The position numbers were made by a program, and so were the translations under genes. A stretch of DNA of 64,000 nucleotides. It comes from Papilionanthe hookeriana x Papilionanthe teres (taxonomy: Eukaryota; Streptophyta; Magnoliopsida; Asparagales; Orchidaceae). The stretch spans positions 310,001-374,000 of the forward strand of contig CM040421.1 in NCBI GenBank assembly GCA_022702705.1, read 5' to 3'. The notes under the pieces were generated by a model, which did no database searches, was not told where the DNA came from, and was given only the letters and a program-made list of their open reading frames with translations. Shown piece by piece: positions 12,036 to 23,420 of this stretch (position 1 is its first letter; each line of letters opens with the position of its first letter).

Positions 12036-12815
12036 ATGTCTGCATCGACGCTGATTTTCTCCTTCACCAACGAGATAGACTTGGTTGTCTACAAGGACGA
12101 GCTGCCTAATGATGTTGTCATTCACTTTGGACAAGGGTTCGACAATACAGATATTAAGTTTGCCGATGTTACTCTTTTCGCACTGATGAACAAAGTACCG
12201 GAAACTGAGGAGCCCTTAATTGAGTTCAACCTGAAATCAGCTCAAGAGTTCCCTCCCCTGCAAAGGGTCCCAACTGAAGGAAATAGTGATGTTTGTAGGA
12301 GAATTGTTATCTCTACCCCCAATGGTGCAGTCATCTCGCACCGACCTCGACTCTGCTAAGGCGAAAGGGAAAGAAGTCCGAGTACGTGAGGAGCTCATTG
12401 CCGTGGAGGGTTCAGATTTTAATGCAATACCATCTGTCTTCGAGATAGAGTCCAGCTCTAAAGTTGCACCCTTAACTCAGACTCAAAGAAGAAATAGGAG
12501 CAGAAAGATCGCCAGGATCGAGAAGGCCAAAATTGCTTCGAAGTTGCCTTTTTGGAAGATATTCCTGAGGAAGAAGGAGAACTGCCTGAAATTTCACCGC
12601 TGTTGGGAGGAAGTAGATTCCACCCTCTCTCTGCTGCATCGAATGAAGAATATGTCCGAAGGATCATCGCTGCATTACCCCGACTTGCATACCATAGTGA
12701 CTGTAAAAGGAAGAGGGCCAAGACTACACCACTTACCCGACTGCGAACCGTAGTAGAGAAACTAGCTAAGAAAGAAGGGTTCCCCGTATCAGAGATCCTA
12801 GGAAGGATGGAATGA
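12036..12815 (+). pseudogene. Element B ORF1 (upstream of gag), frameshifted
   Basis: An ATG at 12036 opens 107 residues (M-S-A-S-T-L-I-F-S-F). The likely continuation is in another frame from about 12360 (KGKEVRVREELIAVEGSD, then TQTQRRNRSRKIARIEKAK). It returns to the first frame near 12552 for an acidic-then-basic part ending ILGRME at 12815. An ORF upstream of gag is a known mark of Ogre-type elements; its function is unknown. The TQRRN basic motif recurs as TQQRNKNHRIRKM in the 3' ORF at 20635, and the hydrophobic starts are alike, so the two may share a domain. At least two frameshifts. Confidence 0.55.
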
Positions 12816-13004
12816 GTGCCAGTCAAATCCTGCCTCGAACCGCGAGTAGACCCCGTCACTGCCCCAGAGAGGTCAAGGAAGAAAGTGCGAGCTAGTGAAA
12901 GAAGTTCGTCTGTTGTCGTATCAGGTCACCATATTAGGGAGGAGACCACCTACTGACATACAGCCGACAGATCATCTGGTCCTAGGCCTTCTGCTGCAAG
13001 AAGG

Positions 13005-15230
13005 ATGGTGTGGCAACCTATTATTGCTGAACCGATACCGACACAATGTTTTGGAAAGAAGAGTCTCGTCAGAAAACTTGAATCTGAAGAAAGTACTACT
13101 GCATTAAAGGAAACTCCTGAAAAAGAAGTTCAACAGTCATCACATGACAACCGCAAAACCGTTTGGAAGAGGCCACTTGGGACACTATAGGAAAGCTAAG
13201 AACTAACATCCGACGGTTGGCAAGGGAAAGAAGTGAAGGATTGGGAAATGAAGTGGATTCATCAGAGTTTATGAATGAAGAATGTGCTGAGATCAATATG
13301 GTATAGACCCGAGCATCGTCAGCTTTGTAGGGAGCTCCGTCAGCCTCAGAAAGAGATGAACCAGAAGTAATGAGACCACGTCTTCAAGTAATGGGAGCTC
13401 CGTCAGCTTGAACCTCAAAAGGAAACAGCCCCAGAGATCATTCACATCGCAGACGGAGGGAAAGAGATTACGTCTGTCAATGGAGATGAACAACCAAAGA
13501 TGGATTCTACAGAGAGCATGATTTCCGAGAAGGATATTAAGAACATGGTAGAATAGCAGGTGCGAGAAGCCTTAGCTCAGTCTAAGAATGGAGCATCTAT
13601 CCAGATGGGTAGACCTTACCCTGAGGAGTTTGATGCAGTCCAATACCCGAAGGGCTTCGTACCACCTCGGTTCAAGACTTTCAACGGTATGAGAAACACC
13701 CGGCAGCATGTAGCACACTTTCGTGCCAGTTGTTGCAACACCGGTGGGAGCGACGCCTTGCTCTTTCGTCAGTTCGTCAGCAGTTTGTCAGGGATTGCCT
13801 TCGACTGGTATGTAGAATTTCCGAACGGTTTGGTTAAGACCTTTTCAAAATTGGAAAAACTTTTTGTTAAACGGTTTGTCGGGGCTCGGTACCACATCAC
13901 TATTGGTGATCAAGTGGTGGAGCAATAGAAACTGAACGAAACTTTAGTAGATTACATTTTTCGATGGAGGAACTTAAGCATGAAGTGTGAACCTCAGCTT
14001 CAGGAATAGCATGCAATCGGTTTTATGTTGAAGAGTATCCATGGCCCGATAGCACTTCTCCTCAAAGGATTCACAATTAAGACTTTCGAGAAGATTCTTA
14101 GCAAGGATGGGAGCTTGCAGGTGGAGGCAAAACAGCTGAGTTTCGTTGACAAGACCGATAAACAGAAGCCCGTAAAGGCATTCGAAAAGAAATCCGGGAT
14201 CGTCACGGCAGTAGATAAAGGTAAGCGGCCAATGCAAATACAGCCAAAGCAGCCACAACCTAGTTATCAACCATCGTAACAGATCTATCAGCAACCTCAG
14301 CAGATTTATCAGCAACCTCAACAGAACTATCAACAGCCTCGACCAAGCTATCAATCATGGCATCATGATCAGCCGCCGCCTCATCCACAGCGTACCCTGA
14401 AAGAAATCATGAATGAAGAATATCCCTTCAATACTGAAGCAGTGGCAAAGATGTTTTGCAGTTTGATGAAGACACCCGACTTTCAACTACCAGAGCCCAA
14501 AAGGCCAGAAGAAGTCAATAAGAAGGATCATCTGAACTACTGTCCCTACCACAGGATGCTCAGACATAAGATAGAAGATTGTTTCACCTTTAAGAATTGG
14601 CTTGATGATAATCTCCGGAAAGGGAACATAACGATCCCGAAGGAATACATGAAGGAGCCCAAAAAAGGAGGTTATGTCAATGTTATTTCAACGGATCCTA
14701 TTGTTCCGATAGAACCATACACGACTGACGATGTATGGAGTACTGTCTAGATAAAGTCTTCAAAGAAAATTTTGGATCACATCCAGACTGCTTCGGTGCG
14801 CGCTTCAACTCAGAGTTTGAAACCTGCCGAGCCGGTACTATCACTTGTGATTGAAGAACCACCCCTGAAGGAGGAGAAGATAATGAAAGAAGAAAAGACT
14901 TAGGCTCTGAAGGTTAGACTAGGGGCTGCTTATCCTAGGATATTTGTTTTTTATTCAGGGGAGAAATCTCTAGGACCTCTGACTCTGTATGATTATTTGC
15001 TCGCCCCGGTGGGTTCTTATAATGATAAGAGTTTTGGTGTTGGCTATGTTTTGACTGTTTCTAACGATTATGTAACTAACGACAACCAACCTAATCCGGA
15101 TTTCGATTTTGATACAAATAACTATTCTCAAATCATACTAAACCTCGATGACCACGATGAAGGAGAAGACGTTCACAAGGATGGCTATGAAAGCTCAACG
15201 AGCGACGAGTCCATTTGTGAATTCCGATGA
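13005..15230 (+). pseudogene. Element B gag with several in-frame stops
   Basis: One reading frame can be followed from about 13005 to 15230. It contains a capsid-type Gag core (PPRFKTFNGMRNTRQHVAHF, FDWYVEFPNGLVKTFSKLEK near 13660-13870), a Gln-rich repeat (IYQQPQ, 14281-14345) and a zinc-binding segment CPYHRMLRHKIEDC (Cys-His-His-Cys, about 14541-14582). In-frame stops include 13554, 13926, 14007, 14277, 14748 and about 14898. Most sit where a Gln codon is expected, so one C-to-T change explains each. Gag forms the particle that packages RNA. It continues into protease in the same frame, as expected for a Gag-Pol fusion. Confidence 0.8.
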
Positions 15231-15386
15231 GCTCCAATCACAATAAAATTAGAGCTATCAGATTCTGAAGCAATTACAGAAAAGCCAGTCATTCCAATTC
15301 AAGGGAAGACACTGGCAGGTTCAGCACCAGATGCAGAAGAGATAACAAAAGTCAATTTAAGAAGTGGAAAAGTTCTACCCCCAAGA

Positions 15387-16244
15387 ATGGGTCCAAAGGA
15401 TAAAGGAAAGCAGGTGGTTGCTCAGGAAGAACCAACCCCAGTGGAGGAACTGCCCATTCGGGAAGAGACTGAAGAGCCTGGTAATAAAGTGGATTACAAC
15501 GTGCTAGCCCATCTTAGGAAGCTACCAGCCAAACTGAGCATCTACGATGCTCTGATCCTGTCAAAGAAGATGAGAGAAACTCTGATCAAGGCCTTACTTG
15601 ATCCAGAAATTTGTTTAGCTCAAATGGCTCGTAATTCCTTAGACGAGGTTTGCTCATTAAAAGAACAGTGTGGTGTTACCTTCACGGACAATGATTTGCT
15701 ACTTGGAACAGCTGATCACAATCAACTGTTATACATCTCAGTCACTATTGGAAAGTTCACGCTCTCCAGGGTGTGAGTTGATCCGGGAGCATCAATCATT
15801 ATAATGAGCATTCGAACGTCAGCATATTTAGAAATTGATGCTCATGACCTCGAAGCAGACAAGATGTTATTAAGAAGCTTCAATCAGAAAGGAGAAAGAG
15901 CCCTTGGATCGATAACACTATTAATGAAGACCAGCGATTTAGCAAAGAAAATTGCAAAATTCCATATAATTGATTCTAAGACATCGTTCAACGCTCTACT
16001 GGGTTGGTCGTGGATCCATGAAAACTGGATGGTACCTTCATCTCTACACCAATGCATAAAGTATTATGAAGGAGGAGAACAGTGCATCAAAGGTAATTTG
16101 CAACCATTCTCCGTGCATGAAATCGGAATTCACAAAGATGCAGCCTACTACGCGCCTCCGAAGAAAACAATCTTCTCCAAAAATACCATACCAAATGAAG
16201 CAAAAGATGTTCGAGACAATGAAGAACCTGAAATTCTAGTTTAA
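15387..16244 (+). pseudogene. Element B aspartic protease
   Basis: In the same frame as gag. ISVTIGKFTLSRV is followed by a stop at 15774-15776, then VDPGAS (15777-15794) with the catalytic Asp of retropepsins. NALLGWSWIHENWMVPSSLH (near 15988-16047) matches the N-A-L-L-G-R-x-W-I-H pattern typical of Tat-lineage proteases. The enzyme normally cuts the Gag-Pol polyprotein. The stop right before the active site inactivates it. Confidence 0.75.
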
Positions 16245-16961
16245 CAGTTACTCACCACTCCCTTACGGCGAGATGGTGAAGGTTTCTCCAAAACTCGCAC
16301 CCGAGGTCGAGGCCGGGGACGAGGTCGAGGAAGAAATGGTGGAACAGTTGAACAAAAGAAACCGGTCATCGAAGTTGATTGGAAGAATAGTTCCGAAGAA
16401 GAAGAAATCAAGAAAGAAGCAGCGATAATAAGTCAGATGAAATCCCAATTCAAGTTCTCTCTCGAAGAAGAAAAGAATAAAGAATACAAATCAATGTACG
16501 AGAAGATTAACCACTATGTGCATGCTATGACCCTGACCCCAATCCATTCTAATAAGGTCGAGGGTATGGTGGTCAAGGAAGTGCATGGTGGCGGTACTAA
16601 GCCGATCAAATTCTACCGTGGTGCTTCTTCTTCCAAAATTGAAAATGATGTACAATTTGAAGATGTTACTTCATCTGAATTAATGAAATTGTCTTTTGAG
16701 TGGTACTCTCCCTGTGTTCAAAAATTAATTCAACGCAGTGTCTTACCTAAACAATGGACAAAAGGTCAATCACAACGCATTGAAAAATTATGGAATAATG
16801 CCAGTCGGCCTCCCAATTCAAAGCACGATCTCGGATTCGACACAGAAGGATCAGTTGATGATACAGAATTTTGCTTGGTTGTCACTTGCGAGCCTAATGA
16901 AGAGTGCTTGGAAACTTCAAATAATCTTAAAGATCTACCAATTGGAGATGCTCCACCATAA
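16245..16961 (+). pseudogene. Linker between protease and RT of element B, with an RG-rich tract
   Basis: After a stop at 16242-16244 the frame stays open to 16961. It starts with an Arg-Gly repeat (TRGRGRGRGRGRN, near 16297-16335), then an acidic, Lys-rich coil-like part and a segment of unknown function (SFEWYSPCVQKLIQRSVLPK near 16698). A stop at 16959 (CCA TAA TTC) looks like CAA to TAA. RG repeats often bind RNA; that role is only inference. Confidence 0.55.
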
Positions 16962-16997
16962 TTCGAAGAAGAAATTAAATCTACAATAGACGAGTTA

Positions 16998-18034
16998 ATG
17001 AAAGTTAACTTAGGTGCTAGCGAAGAGCTTAGGCTGACCTTTGTTAGCTCCTTACTCAATAAAGAAGACTCCGAAAACATGATCAAACTCCTGATGGAAT
17101 TTAAAGACTATTTTGCTTGGAGTTACGATGAAATGCCAGGATTAGCTCCAGAAGTTGCAGTTCACAAACTAGGAGTGGATCACGCTACCGTTCCAGTCAG
17201 ACAAGCTCCCAGAAGAATGCGTCTAGAGATTGAACAACAAGTTATAGCCAAAGTTAAATAGACGCTAAATTTGTCCGTGAAGAACAATATCCAACCTGGT
17301 TAGCCAATGTGGTACCGGTCAGAAAGAAGAATGGACAGATCAGAATCTGCGTGGATTTCAGATATTTGAATAAAGCATGTCCAAAAGACGAGTTTCCACT
17401 ACCAATTCCAGAATTGATGATCGACATCGCTTCAACACAAGAAATCTTCTCTTTCATGGATGGATCGTCAGGATACAACCAGATAAAGATGGCACCAGAA
17501 GATGAGAAGCTCACAGCCTTCAGAACGCCGATCGGAATATACTACTAAACAGTGATGCCTTTCGGGTTGAAGAACGCAAGATCAACTTACCAAAGAGCAA
17601 TGACAAGGATTTTTTATGATCTCATTCACAGCCAAGTCGAGTGCTACGTAGATGATGTAGTTATCAAGAGCAAACTGAAGGAAGATCACTTGTATGATTT
17701 GAGAATTGATTTCAAGCGATTAAGGCAATTTAACCTTAAGATGAATCCTTTGAAATGCGCCTTCGATGTCACCTCTGGGAAATTCTTAGGATTTGTTGTC
17801 CGACATCATGGAATTGAAATCGATCCGGAAAAGATTAAAGCTATCTTAGAAATGCCGCCTCCCAAAACTTTGAAACAACTACGATCCTTTCAAGGGAAAT
17901 TGGCATATCTTCGACGCTTTATCTCGAATTTGTCAGATAGGTGTCAACCCTTCTCGGCATTAATTAAAAAGGATGCCAAATTTTTTTGGGAAGAGAAATG
18001 CCGACGAGCCTTGAGGACATTAAGCAGTATTTAA
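16998..18034 (+). pseudogene. Element B reverse transcriptase
   Basis: It continues the gag-pol frame to 17261 (KDYFAWSYDEMPGLAPEVAVHKL). A one-base shift near 17262-17275 leads to the frame with WLANVVPVRKKNGQIRICVD, RYLNKACPKDEFPLP, FMDGSSGYNQIKM, a stop at 17546 just before TVMPFGLKNA, and the catalytic YVDDVV (about 17646-17663). Later SFQGKLAYLRRFISNLSD belongs to the connection region. The gene copies retroelement RNA into DNA. The motifs are well preserved but the frameshift and stop break it. Confidence 0.85.
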
Positions 18035-18460
18035 TGACACCTCCTGTCTTAGTAGCCCCAGTCTCGGGTCGACCGTTGATACTTTATACCGCGACTTTAG
18101 ATGATTCCCTCGGAGCCCTGCTAGCCCAGGTCAATGAAGAGGGGAAAGAAAATGCTCTTTACTACTTAAGTCGTCGTCTAATTCTGATGGAATATCCTTC
18201 AATTGAAAAGCATTGCTTGGCCCTGGTCTTCGCCGCTCAAAAGCTCAGGCATTACATGCTTTCTCATAAGGTCAACCTTATTTTGAAGTTTAATCCATTG
18301 CAATATTTGATGACCCGACCGACGCTTTCTGGTAGACTTGCCAGGTAGTCGATGATACTATTGCTTTTTAATATAACTTTCGTTCCTCTTCGTGCCGTAA
18401 AGGGGCAAGTTCTAGCAAACTTCCTCACAGCACACCCTTTAGCGGCAGAATCGCCGCTCA
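17986..18460 (+). pseudogene. Element B RNase H (Ty3-type)
   Basis: Reached by a frameshift from RT near 17990. TPPVLVAPVSGRPLILYTAT, then DDSLGALLAQVNEEGKENA, YYLSRRLILMEYPSIEKHCL, FAAQKLRHYMLSHKV and QYLMTRPTLSGRLAR follow the family order. A stop at 18346-18348 (AGG TAG TCG) replaces an expected Trp (TGG). It removes RNA from the RNA-DNA hybrid. Confidence 0.75.
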
Positions 18461-18510
18461 ACGACGACTTGCCCGACGAGCATATAATGAGCCTACAAGA
18501 CCTCGATGAT

Positions 18511-18940
18511 CAGAGTTGGGAATTGTACTTCAACGGAGCATCCTCAACACAGAAAGACAAAGAATTGCAAATGATAGTGTCCGGTAAAGCAAGAATCGGA
18601 CTAATCTTTATAACACCGGAGCGGGGATGTTAAGGTATTCCTACAATTTAACAGAACCGTGTACGAACAACGAAGCAGAATATGAAGCTCTAATAATTGG
18701 ACTGGAATTGACCATTCAGATGGGTATAATAGATATCAATATCTACGGAGATTCACAGTTGATCATTCAATAAGTCGCAGAACAGTACAGAATTTTAAAG
18801 CCAAGACACGAGCAGTACTTTCAGTTTGCCATGAAATTGTTGGAGTAGATTCTGAATGTAACGATCTATAAGATCCCCAGAAGAGAAAATGCTCTCGCAG
18901 ATGTGTTAGCCTGCCTCGCAAAAGAATTTGCCTTCATCGG
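18511..18940 (+). pseudogene. Element B second RNase H (archaeal-type), as in Tat elements
   Basis: SWELYFNGAS begins the domain. After a frameshift near 18625 come TNNEAEYEALIIGLELTIQM and YGDSQLIIQ, then HEQYFQF and PRRENALADVLACLAKE. This is the second RNase H that marks Tat-lineage elements, placed between the first RNase H and integrase. The first catalytic Asp (F-D-G-A-S in relatives) is Asn here (AAC), and stops occur at about 18771 and 18846, both where Gln is expected. The Glu of NEAEYEAL and Asp of GDSQL remain. Confidence 0.75.
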
Positions 18941-18989
18941 ATGAATCGATTGAAATTTCGGTTCGGGGACGACGAGTCCTATCGCAACT

Positions 18990-20246
18990 CGACATGGATG
19001 CAATACACCAATCGAAGGAAAAGAAGAAGAAACAACGCGTAGCGATAATGAAAATATAAAAGTACGTGCGTGCACATTAATAGACTACTCGTGAAACGAG
19101 AAACCTACCGGACGATAAGTCGTTAGCCCATCAGATTGAGAGAAGAACTCTGTCTTACTCATTAATAAACATTACGCTATATAGAAGGTCTTTTGACCAG
19201 ATGTGGCTAAGGTGCCTGAGTGAGTCCGAGGCTCGTGAAATTGTTAAAGAGGTGCAGTCAGGACTTTGCGGCGCTCATCAGTCAGGTCTGAAAATGAAAA
19301 TGAAGATTAAGAGACTAGGGTACTACTGGCCCTGGATGATGACCGACTGTATGAAAGTTACAAAGAGTTCTCACCAGTGCCAATTGCATGGAGTGGTTCT
19401 ACATCAACCTCCAAATGTGCTGGATCCAACAATCGTGTCGTGGCCATTTGAGTGTTGGAGCACAGATATCGTGCGTCTGATAGAACCGCCTTCCTTAAGG
19501 GGACATCGTTTCATCCTTGCAGCTACAGACTACTTTTCCAAGTGGGCAGAAGCTATACCGCTCAGAGAAGTGAAAGCGCACCATGTGCTACAGTTCTTCA
19601 AAAATCAAGTCGTCTACCGTTTCGGGATACCACGCAGAATTATCTCAGACAACAGATCTGCATTCGAAATACAAAGATCAACAATTTGTCAGAAGGCACA
19701 TGATCGACTGGCATTATTCGACGATCTACTACCCAAGAGAAAACGGCTTGGTCGAGGCTTTTAATAAAACTCTCGTCCAAATTCTAAAGAAAACTTTGGA
19801 CGACAACAAAAGAAATTGGCATGAGAAGTTGTTAGAAGCCTTATGGGCCTACAGAATGACTTTCAGAACTCCTAATCAGTCTACTCCCTACGCTCTAGTG
19901 TATGGGTCCAAAGCCGTCTTACCCTTGGAGGTTCAGCTTCCGTCTCTCAAAATCGCAATTGCGAAAAAAATTACTACAGAAGAGAATACCAAATTACGAC
20001 TAGAAGAATTGGAAAGCTTGGAAAGAAAACGACTTTCCGCGCAGCAGAATTTGGAACTGTATAAAGCCAAGATGATCCAGGCCCACAATAAACTGGTCCG
20101 CCCAAGGACATTCAAAGTCGGTGACTTGGTTCTAGTTCTCAAAGACCTATTCTTGCACACCGCAAGATATGAGGTAAATTTGAACGGACTTGGGAAGGGT
20201 CGTTCATGGTTAAGACAATCTACTCTGGAGGTTCCTACCAACTTGT
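18990..20246 (+). pseudogene. Element B integrase
   Basis: The upstream part (18990-19200) is broken. From 19201 the frame shows the zinc-binding region (CGAHQSG, GYYWPWMMTDC, HQCQLHG) and the core: FECWSTDIVRL with the first Asp, ATDYFSKWAEAIPL, RRIISDNRSAF with the second Asp. A one-base shift near 19660-19700 moves to the frame with YYPRENGLVEAFNKTL (catalytic Glu), WAYRMTFRTPNQSTPYALVYG and the C-terminal FKVGDLVLVLKD. All three catalytic acids are visible, but the frameshift breaks the gene. Integrase joins the cDNA to the genome. Confidence 0.82.
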
Positions 20247-20248
20247 GA

Positions 20249-20634
20249 ATTGCTGTGAAGAACGACCTACGCTTCCAATTAATGGATGATATTTGAAGAA
20301 GTATTACGCAACCTGATGTTTCGAATGATGAACTTTAAAAAATGGAGTCTCATTCCCAGAAGTAGTCATTTGTAACTGGGTCCAAACCCAAAACATAAAA
20401 ATGGATGATAAAAAAAATCATTTAAAAAAACGTGTTAAAAATAAAATATGTGAAATCATAAAATTTTGATCCTTTCTTTTAAATCAGCTCACTCCTGATC
20501 TTGCCTCATCTTTTCCTACTCTTATTAAAAACTAAAAAAAGAAATGAATAAAAGCTTTCCATTAATAAGTAAATTTTCTTATTGTTCTTGTTCTAAGTAC
20601 AGCCCCTGATTTTTTCTTTATTTTTCGCAGGGAA
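20249..20634 (+). other. Spacer between integrase and the AlkB-type ORF of element B
   Basis: No long open frame. The spacer holds remnants of the integrase C-terminus, then AT-rich sequence with CTTATTGTTCTTGTTCTAAG and a T-rich stretch ending TTTTTCGCAG just before the ATG at 20635. TTTTTCGCAG looks like a plant 3' splice site, so the downstream ORF may be expressed from a spliced RNA. This is inference. Confidence 0.4.
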
Positions 20635-21796
20635 ATGTCGAACTGGCGGTTGGTTCTGAACTTTAAGAATGGCGTCAGTCTAGCACTCGATGAAAAGAAG
20701 ATGAAGGATGGGGCTATGATTGAGATCGACTCTGATTTCACACCGACCGGGCTACAGTACAAAGAAACTGATTCGACTCCGATTGACTGGGAAGAGTACC
20801 ACAGCCAGACGGTGATGAAATTGGGTGGCCCAAGTCAGCAGTCCACCAGCAAGAAAAGAAAAGCAAATCCCGCTCACGCAACAGGAGATGACAAGAAAGT
20901 CAAGTCCGTGGTTGCTACAGCAGAGGGCAGGCTTGTCAGCGCCATGTCCATAGAATTTCAAGAAGTAAGAAGAGCCACTCTCACTCCGACCCAACAAAGA
21001 AACAAGAACCATCGCATTCGCAAGATGCTGACCAAGCAAGCAGCGGATCAACAAGAAGAGACAGCTGCTACCGTCAGTGCAAGTACTTCGAAGAAATCAG
21101 TTCAGCAGAAGCCAGAAAAGAGGAGATTAACTCCAAGAATAGCAGAAAGAATGAAAGAAATTCCAAGAAGAGCAAAAACAGAATCGGTGCCACAACGCCA
21201 GACAAATGCACCAGTTTTAAAGAGTCTTGTTGCGAAAGCAACCCCGGAGGATGTCCTGAAAGAGACTATCCCCGAGGAGCCCAGACATGCAGGAGAGCGT
21301 GCTGGGATTGAACCATACATCCCACAGTACGTTACCAGACCTCGCCAGTTACAAATAATTCCAGAATACGAACTTGAAAGGATGCAAAATGTTGAAAAGA
21401 AAACTTTTGAATATTTTGAGAGAATCTGAGGAAAGAGAATCAATATCCTAGAGGGCCTTGAGCTGCATACAGATGTGTTCTCAGACTAAGAGCAGCAGCA
21501 AATTGTGGATTGTGTTGTCGAGCTTCAAAAAATGGGTCTAGCTGGTCGTTTGAGAGAGAAGACCTGCTCAGAACCTCGAAGGTGGATGAAGGAAAAGGAA
21601 GAGTTACAATCCAGTGAGGGTGTTGCTACAACTTCGCTGAAGACAGAAAGGGAAATCCACTAGGGATACTCCGTCGTAGTGAGGTGGATCTGATGCTAAG
21701 AATTATCAAGATAATGGTAAAAAGGATGGTGACATGGAGGGTATTGCCTGCAGATTGCATGCCCAAGAGCTACATCATTAACCTATACAGGGAGGG
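20635..21796 (+). pseudogene. Element B 3' ORF: basic N-terminal part and first half of ALKBH9/10-like domain
   Basis: An ATG at 20635 follows a candidate splice acceptor and opens 264 residues. The N-terminal 200 are rich in Lys, Arg and Gln and look disordered. From YVTRPRQLQIIPEYELERM the frame crosses a stop at 21427 into INILEGLELHTDVFS, a stop at about 21484, then QQIVDCVVELQKMGLAGRL and EPRRWMKE. This order matches the start of plant ALKBH9/10 proteins (LEGLELHTGVFS, IV..V.ELQ.MG, K.WMRGKGRV). Beyond about 21600 frames shift, and the end (SYIINLYREGD) is cut by element C; the rest is at 33371. Family members remove m6A from RNA. Confidence 0.75.
21792..21796. repeat. Left target-site duplication of element C (GAGGG)
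   Basis: Exact match to 33371-33375 on the other side of element C. It interrupts the reading frame of the AlkB-like ORF. Confidence 0.92.
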
Positions 21797-23028
21797 TGAC
21801 CCGACCCGCAATAATGCAGTAATATTCGCTTCCAAAAGATAGCCTAAAACTTGACCCAATTTATAAATAGCGGCTAGTGTATAAATTAATATGATGTAAA
21901 TTTAGAAAAAAATTTTACACACTAGGGGTACTATGCAAGTATACGTATCGTTTCAAGTAATATAGGGCTTTGAAACAAAGACCCCAATATCGATCCCACA
22001 GGGAAGAATTATAGTGATAAATTTTCTAAATAAAAAAATATATATATTTTTATCTTTTAATTTAATTATAAATTACTATTAATTTACTAGATGCAAATAA
22101 AGAAAACAATAATAAGAAAATGATTTATTAAAACTATATAAAATAAACAACTTTCTTTCCTTCAATTAATCTAAGATTTTTAAGATAATTTAATATTCGT
22201 TAGAGAATTTGATTTATGGTATTGTGCCAAATAGAAACATTCCTATTATTTACCCTTTGATCCAAGCACAAAGAACATTGGCTAATTTACAGAACAGGTC
22301 CGGATGTATTAATAGTAGAATGGGTTAATCTAGGCTCACACTTCTAGATGTCCAAGGGTGTCTATGGTCGACCCTACGAGTGACCCTTTCCTAATCTATA
22401 AATTAAATTATAAGAAGTTAGTCTGTCACTCTAAAAACTTATCAATTTTATGCCCTTTAAATCTTATCTTCCTATTTATTTGCACTTCACCTTGAATAGC
22501 CCGCACATAGCCTTCGACTACCCAAGGATTCATGTGACATTTACAAGTTAAGAGTTCTTCTCTTTCAAGGTCTCAAAACTCTTCGACGGGTTTTAACAAT
22601 TTAAATGGCCAATTTAAAAAGTAAAGTAAGATCGAGTATTAATGTCATCACGATGTTTTGAAAATATTTTGAATTTCGATTCTCCATCGAATCTTTATAT
22701 TATTTTATCTATCTCTTCATAATTGAAGGAAGAAAGTAAACTAACTACTCATAACACATTGAAAATAAACGACAAAACATGATAAATAAACTTTGAATCA
22801 AATATAAAAATACTTATCTCGAATATTTCTTCTACGGAACTTCGATTCCTACCGACACCACAGTGTAATGAACTCCAGATGCAACAACTTGAAAATAAAC
22901 TCACTAAACTAAACAAAAGTGGCCCTAAATTTCTCTCTCTATTTCTCTCTCTAAGGATGAGAGATCCTAAAGTGGATAAGAGAAAGGGTTACAATGGGAG
23001 GGGCACGTTTTCTAAAGAAATGGACCCC

Positions 23029-23036
23029 TATTTATA
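23029..23036 (-). promoter_or_regulatory. TATA box in LTR of element C
   Basis: The minus strand reads GAAGCCTATAAATAGGGGTCC, a textbook TATAAATA box. The 5' LTR has the same box at 33042-33049, which would drive the genomic RNA. U3 would then be about 340 bases. Confidence 0.7.
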
Positions 23037-23155
23037 GGCTTCAAGAGTTGCCTTGAGGCACCTCTTCAAAACATGTCCACATGTTCAATAATCGCTCACT
23101 CTGTCAAAATAACTGATCAAACATTGTCAAAAACTTGGCAGTTTCTGTATCGAGT

Positions 23156-23194
23156 CTGGCGCTTAAGCGCCAGCTTCTGGCGCCTAGGCGCCAG
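23156..23194 (-). promoter_or_regulatory. Dyad pair in U3 of element C 3' LTR
   Basis: CTGGCGCTTAAGCGCCAG (perfect palindrome) and CTGGCGCCTAGGCGCCAG (perfect palindrome) are three bases apart, about 120 bases upstream of the TATA box. The 5' LTR has one copy only (33169-33185). Confidence 0.6.
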
Positions 23195-23381
23195 CTTCTG
23201 GCTTTTTATACTTTTTGTATTTTGCTTTATTTTTGCTCCTTTTTGCTCCTTTTTCCTTTTTAGACCTTTTTACATCACCTACATCCAAAAACACAAAAAA
23301 ATACCTTTCATTAAAGCATAATATCCTTAGAAATTAATAAGAATTAAGACATAAAGAAATAGGTATTTTTTTTATAGATCA

Positions 23382-23420
23382 AAATCCCCCAAACTTAAAT
23401 GTTACTTGTCCTCAAGTAAC
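23382..23420 (-). other. PPT and adjacent hairpin of element C
   Basis: Just upstream of the 3' LTR the minus strand reads AGTTTGGGGGATTT, the purine tract that primes plus-strand DNA. Next to it is GTTACTTG-TCCT-CAAGTAAC (23401-23420), an 8-bp perfect stem with a 4-base loop. The same layout occurs in element D (48539-48578). Confidence 0.75.

Larger units (their letters stand above)
21797..23381 (-). repeat. 3' LTR of element C (1585 bp)
   Basis: On the minus strand it starts TGATCTATAA and ends GGGTCGGGTCA. It matches 31814-33370. It contains a TATA box (23029-23036), a pair of 14-base dyads (23156-23194), and the block CAAGTATACGTATCGTTTCAAGTAAT near the end. It differs from the other LTR by small changes and by a second dyad copy that the 5' LTR lacks. 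Confidence 0.92.
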
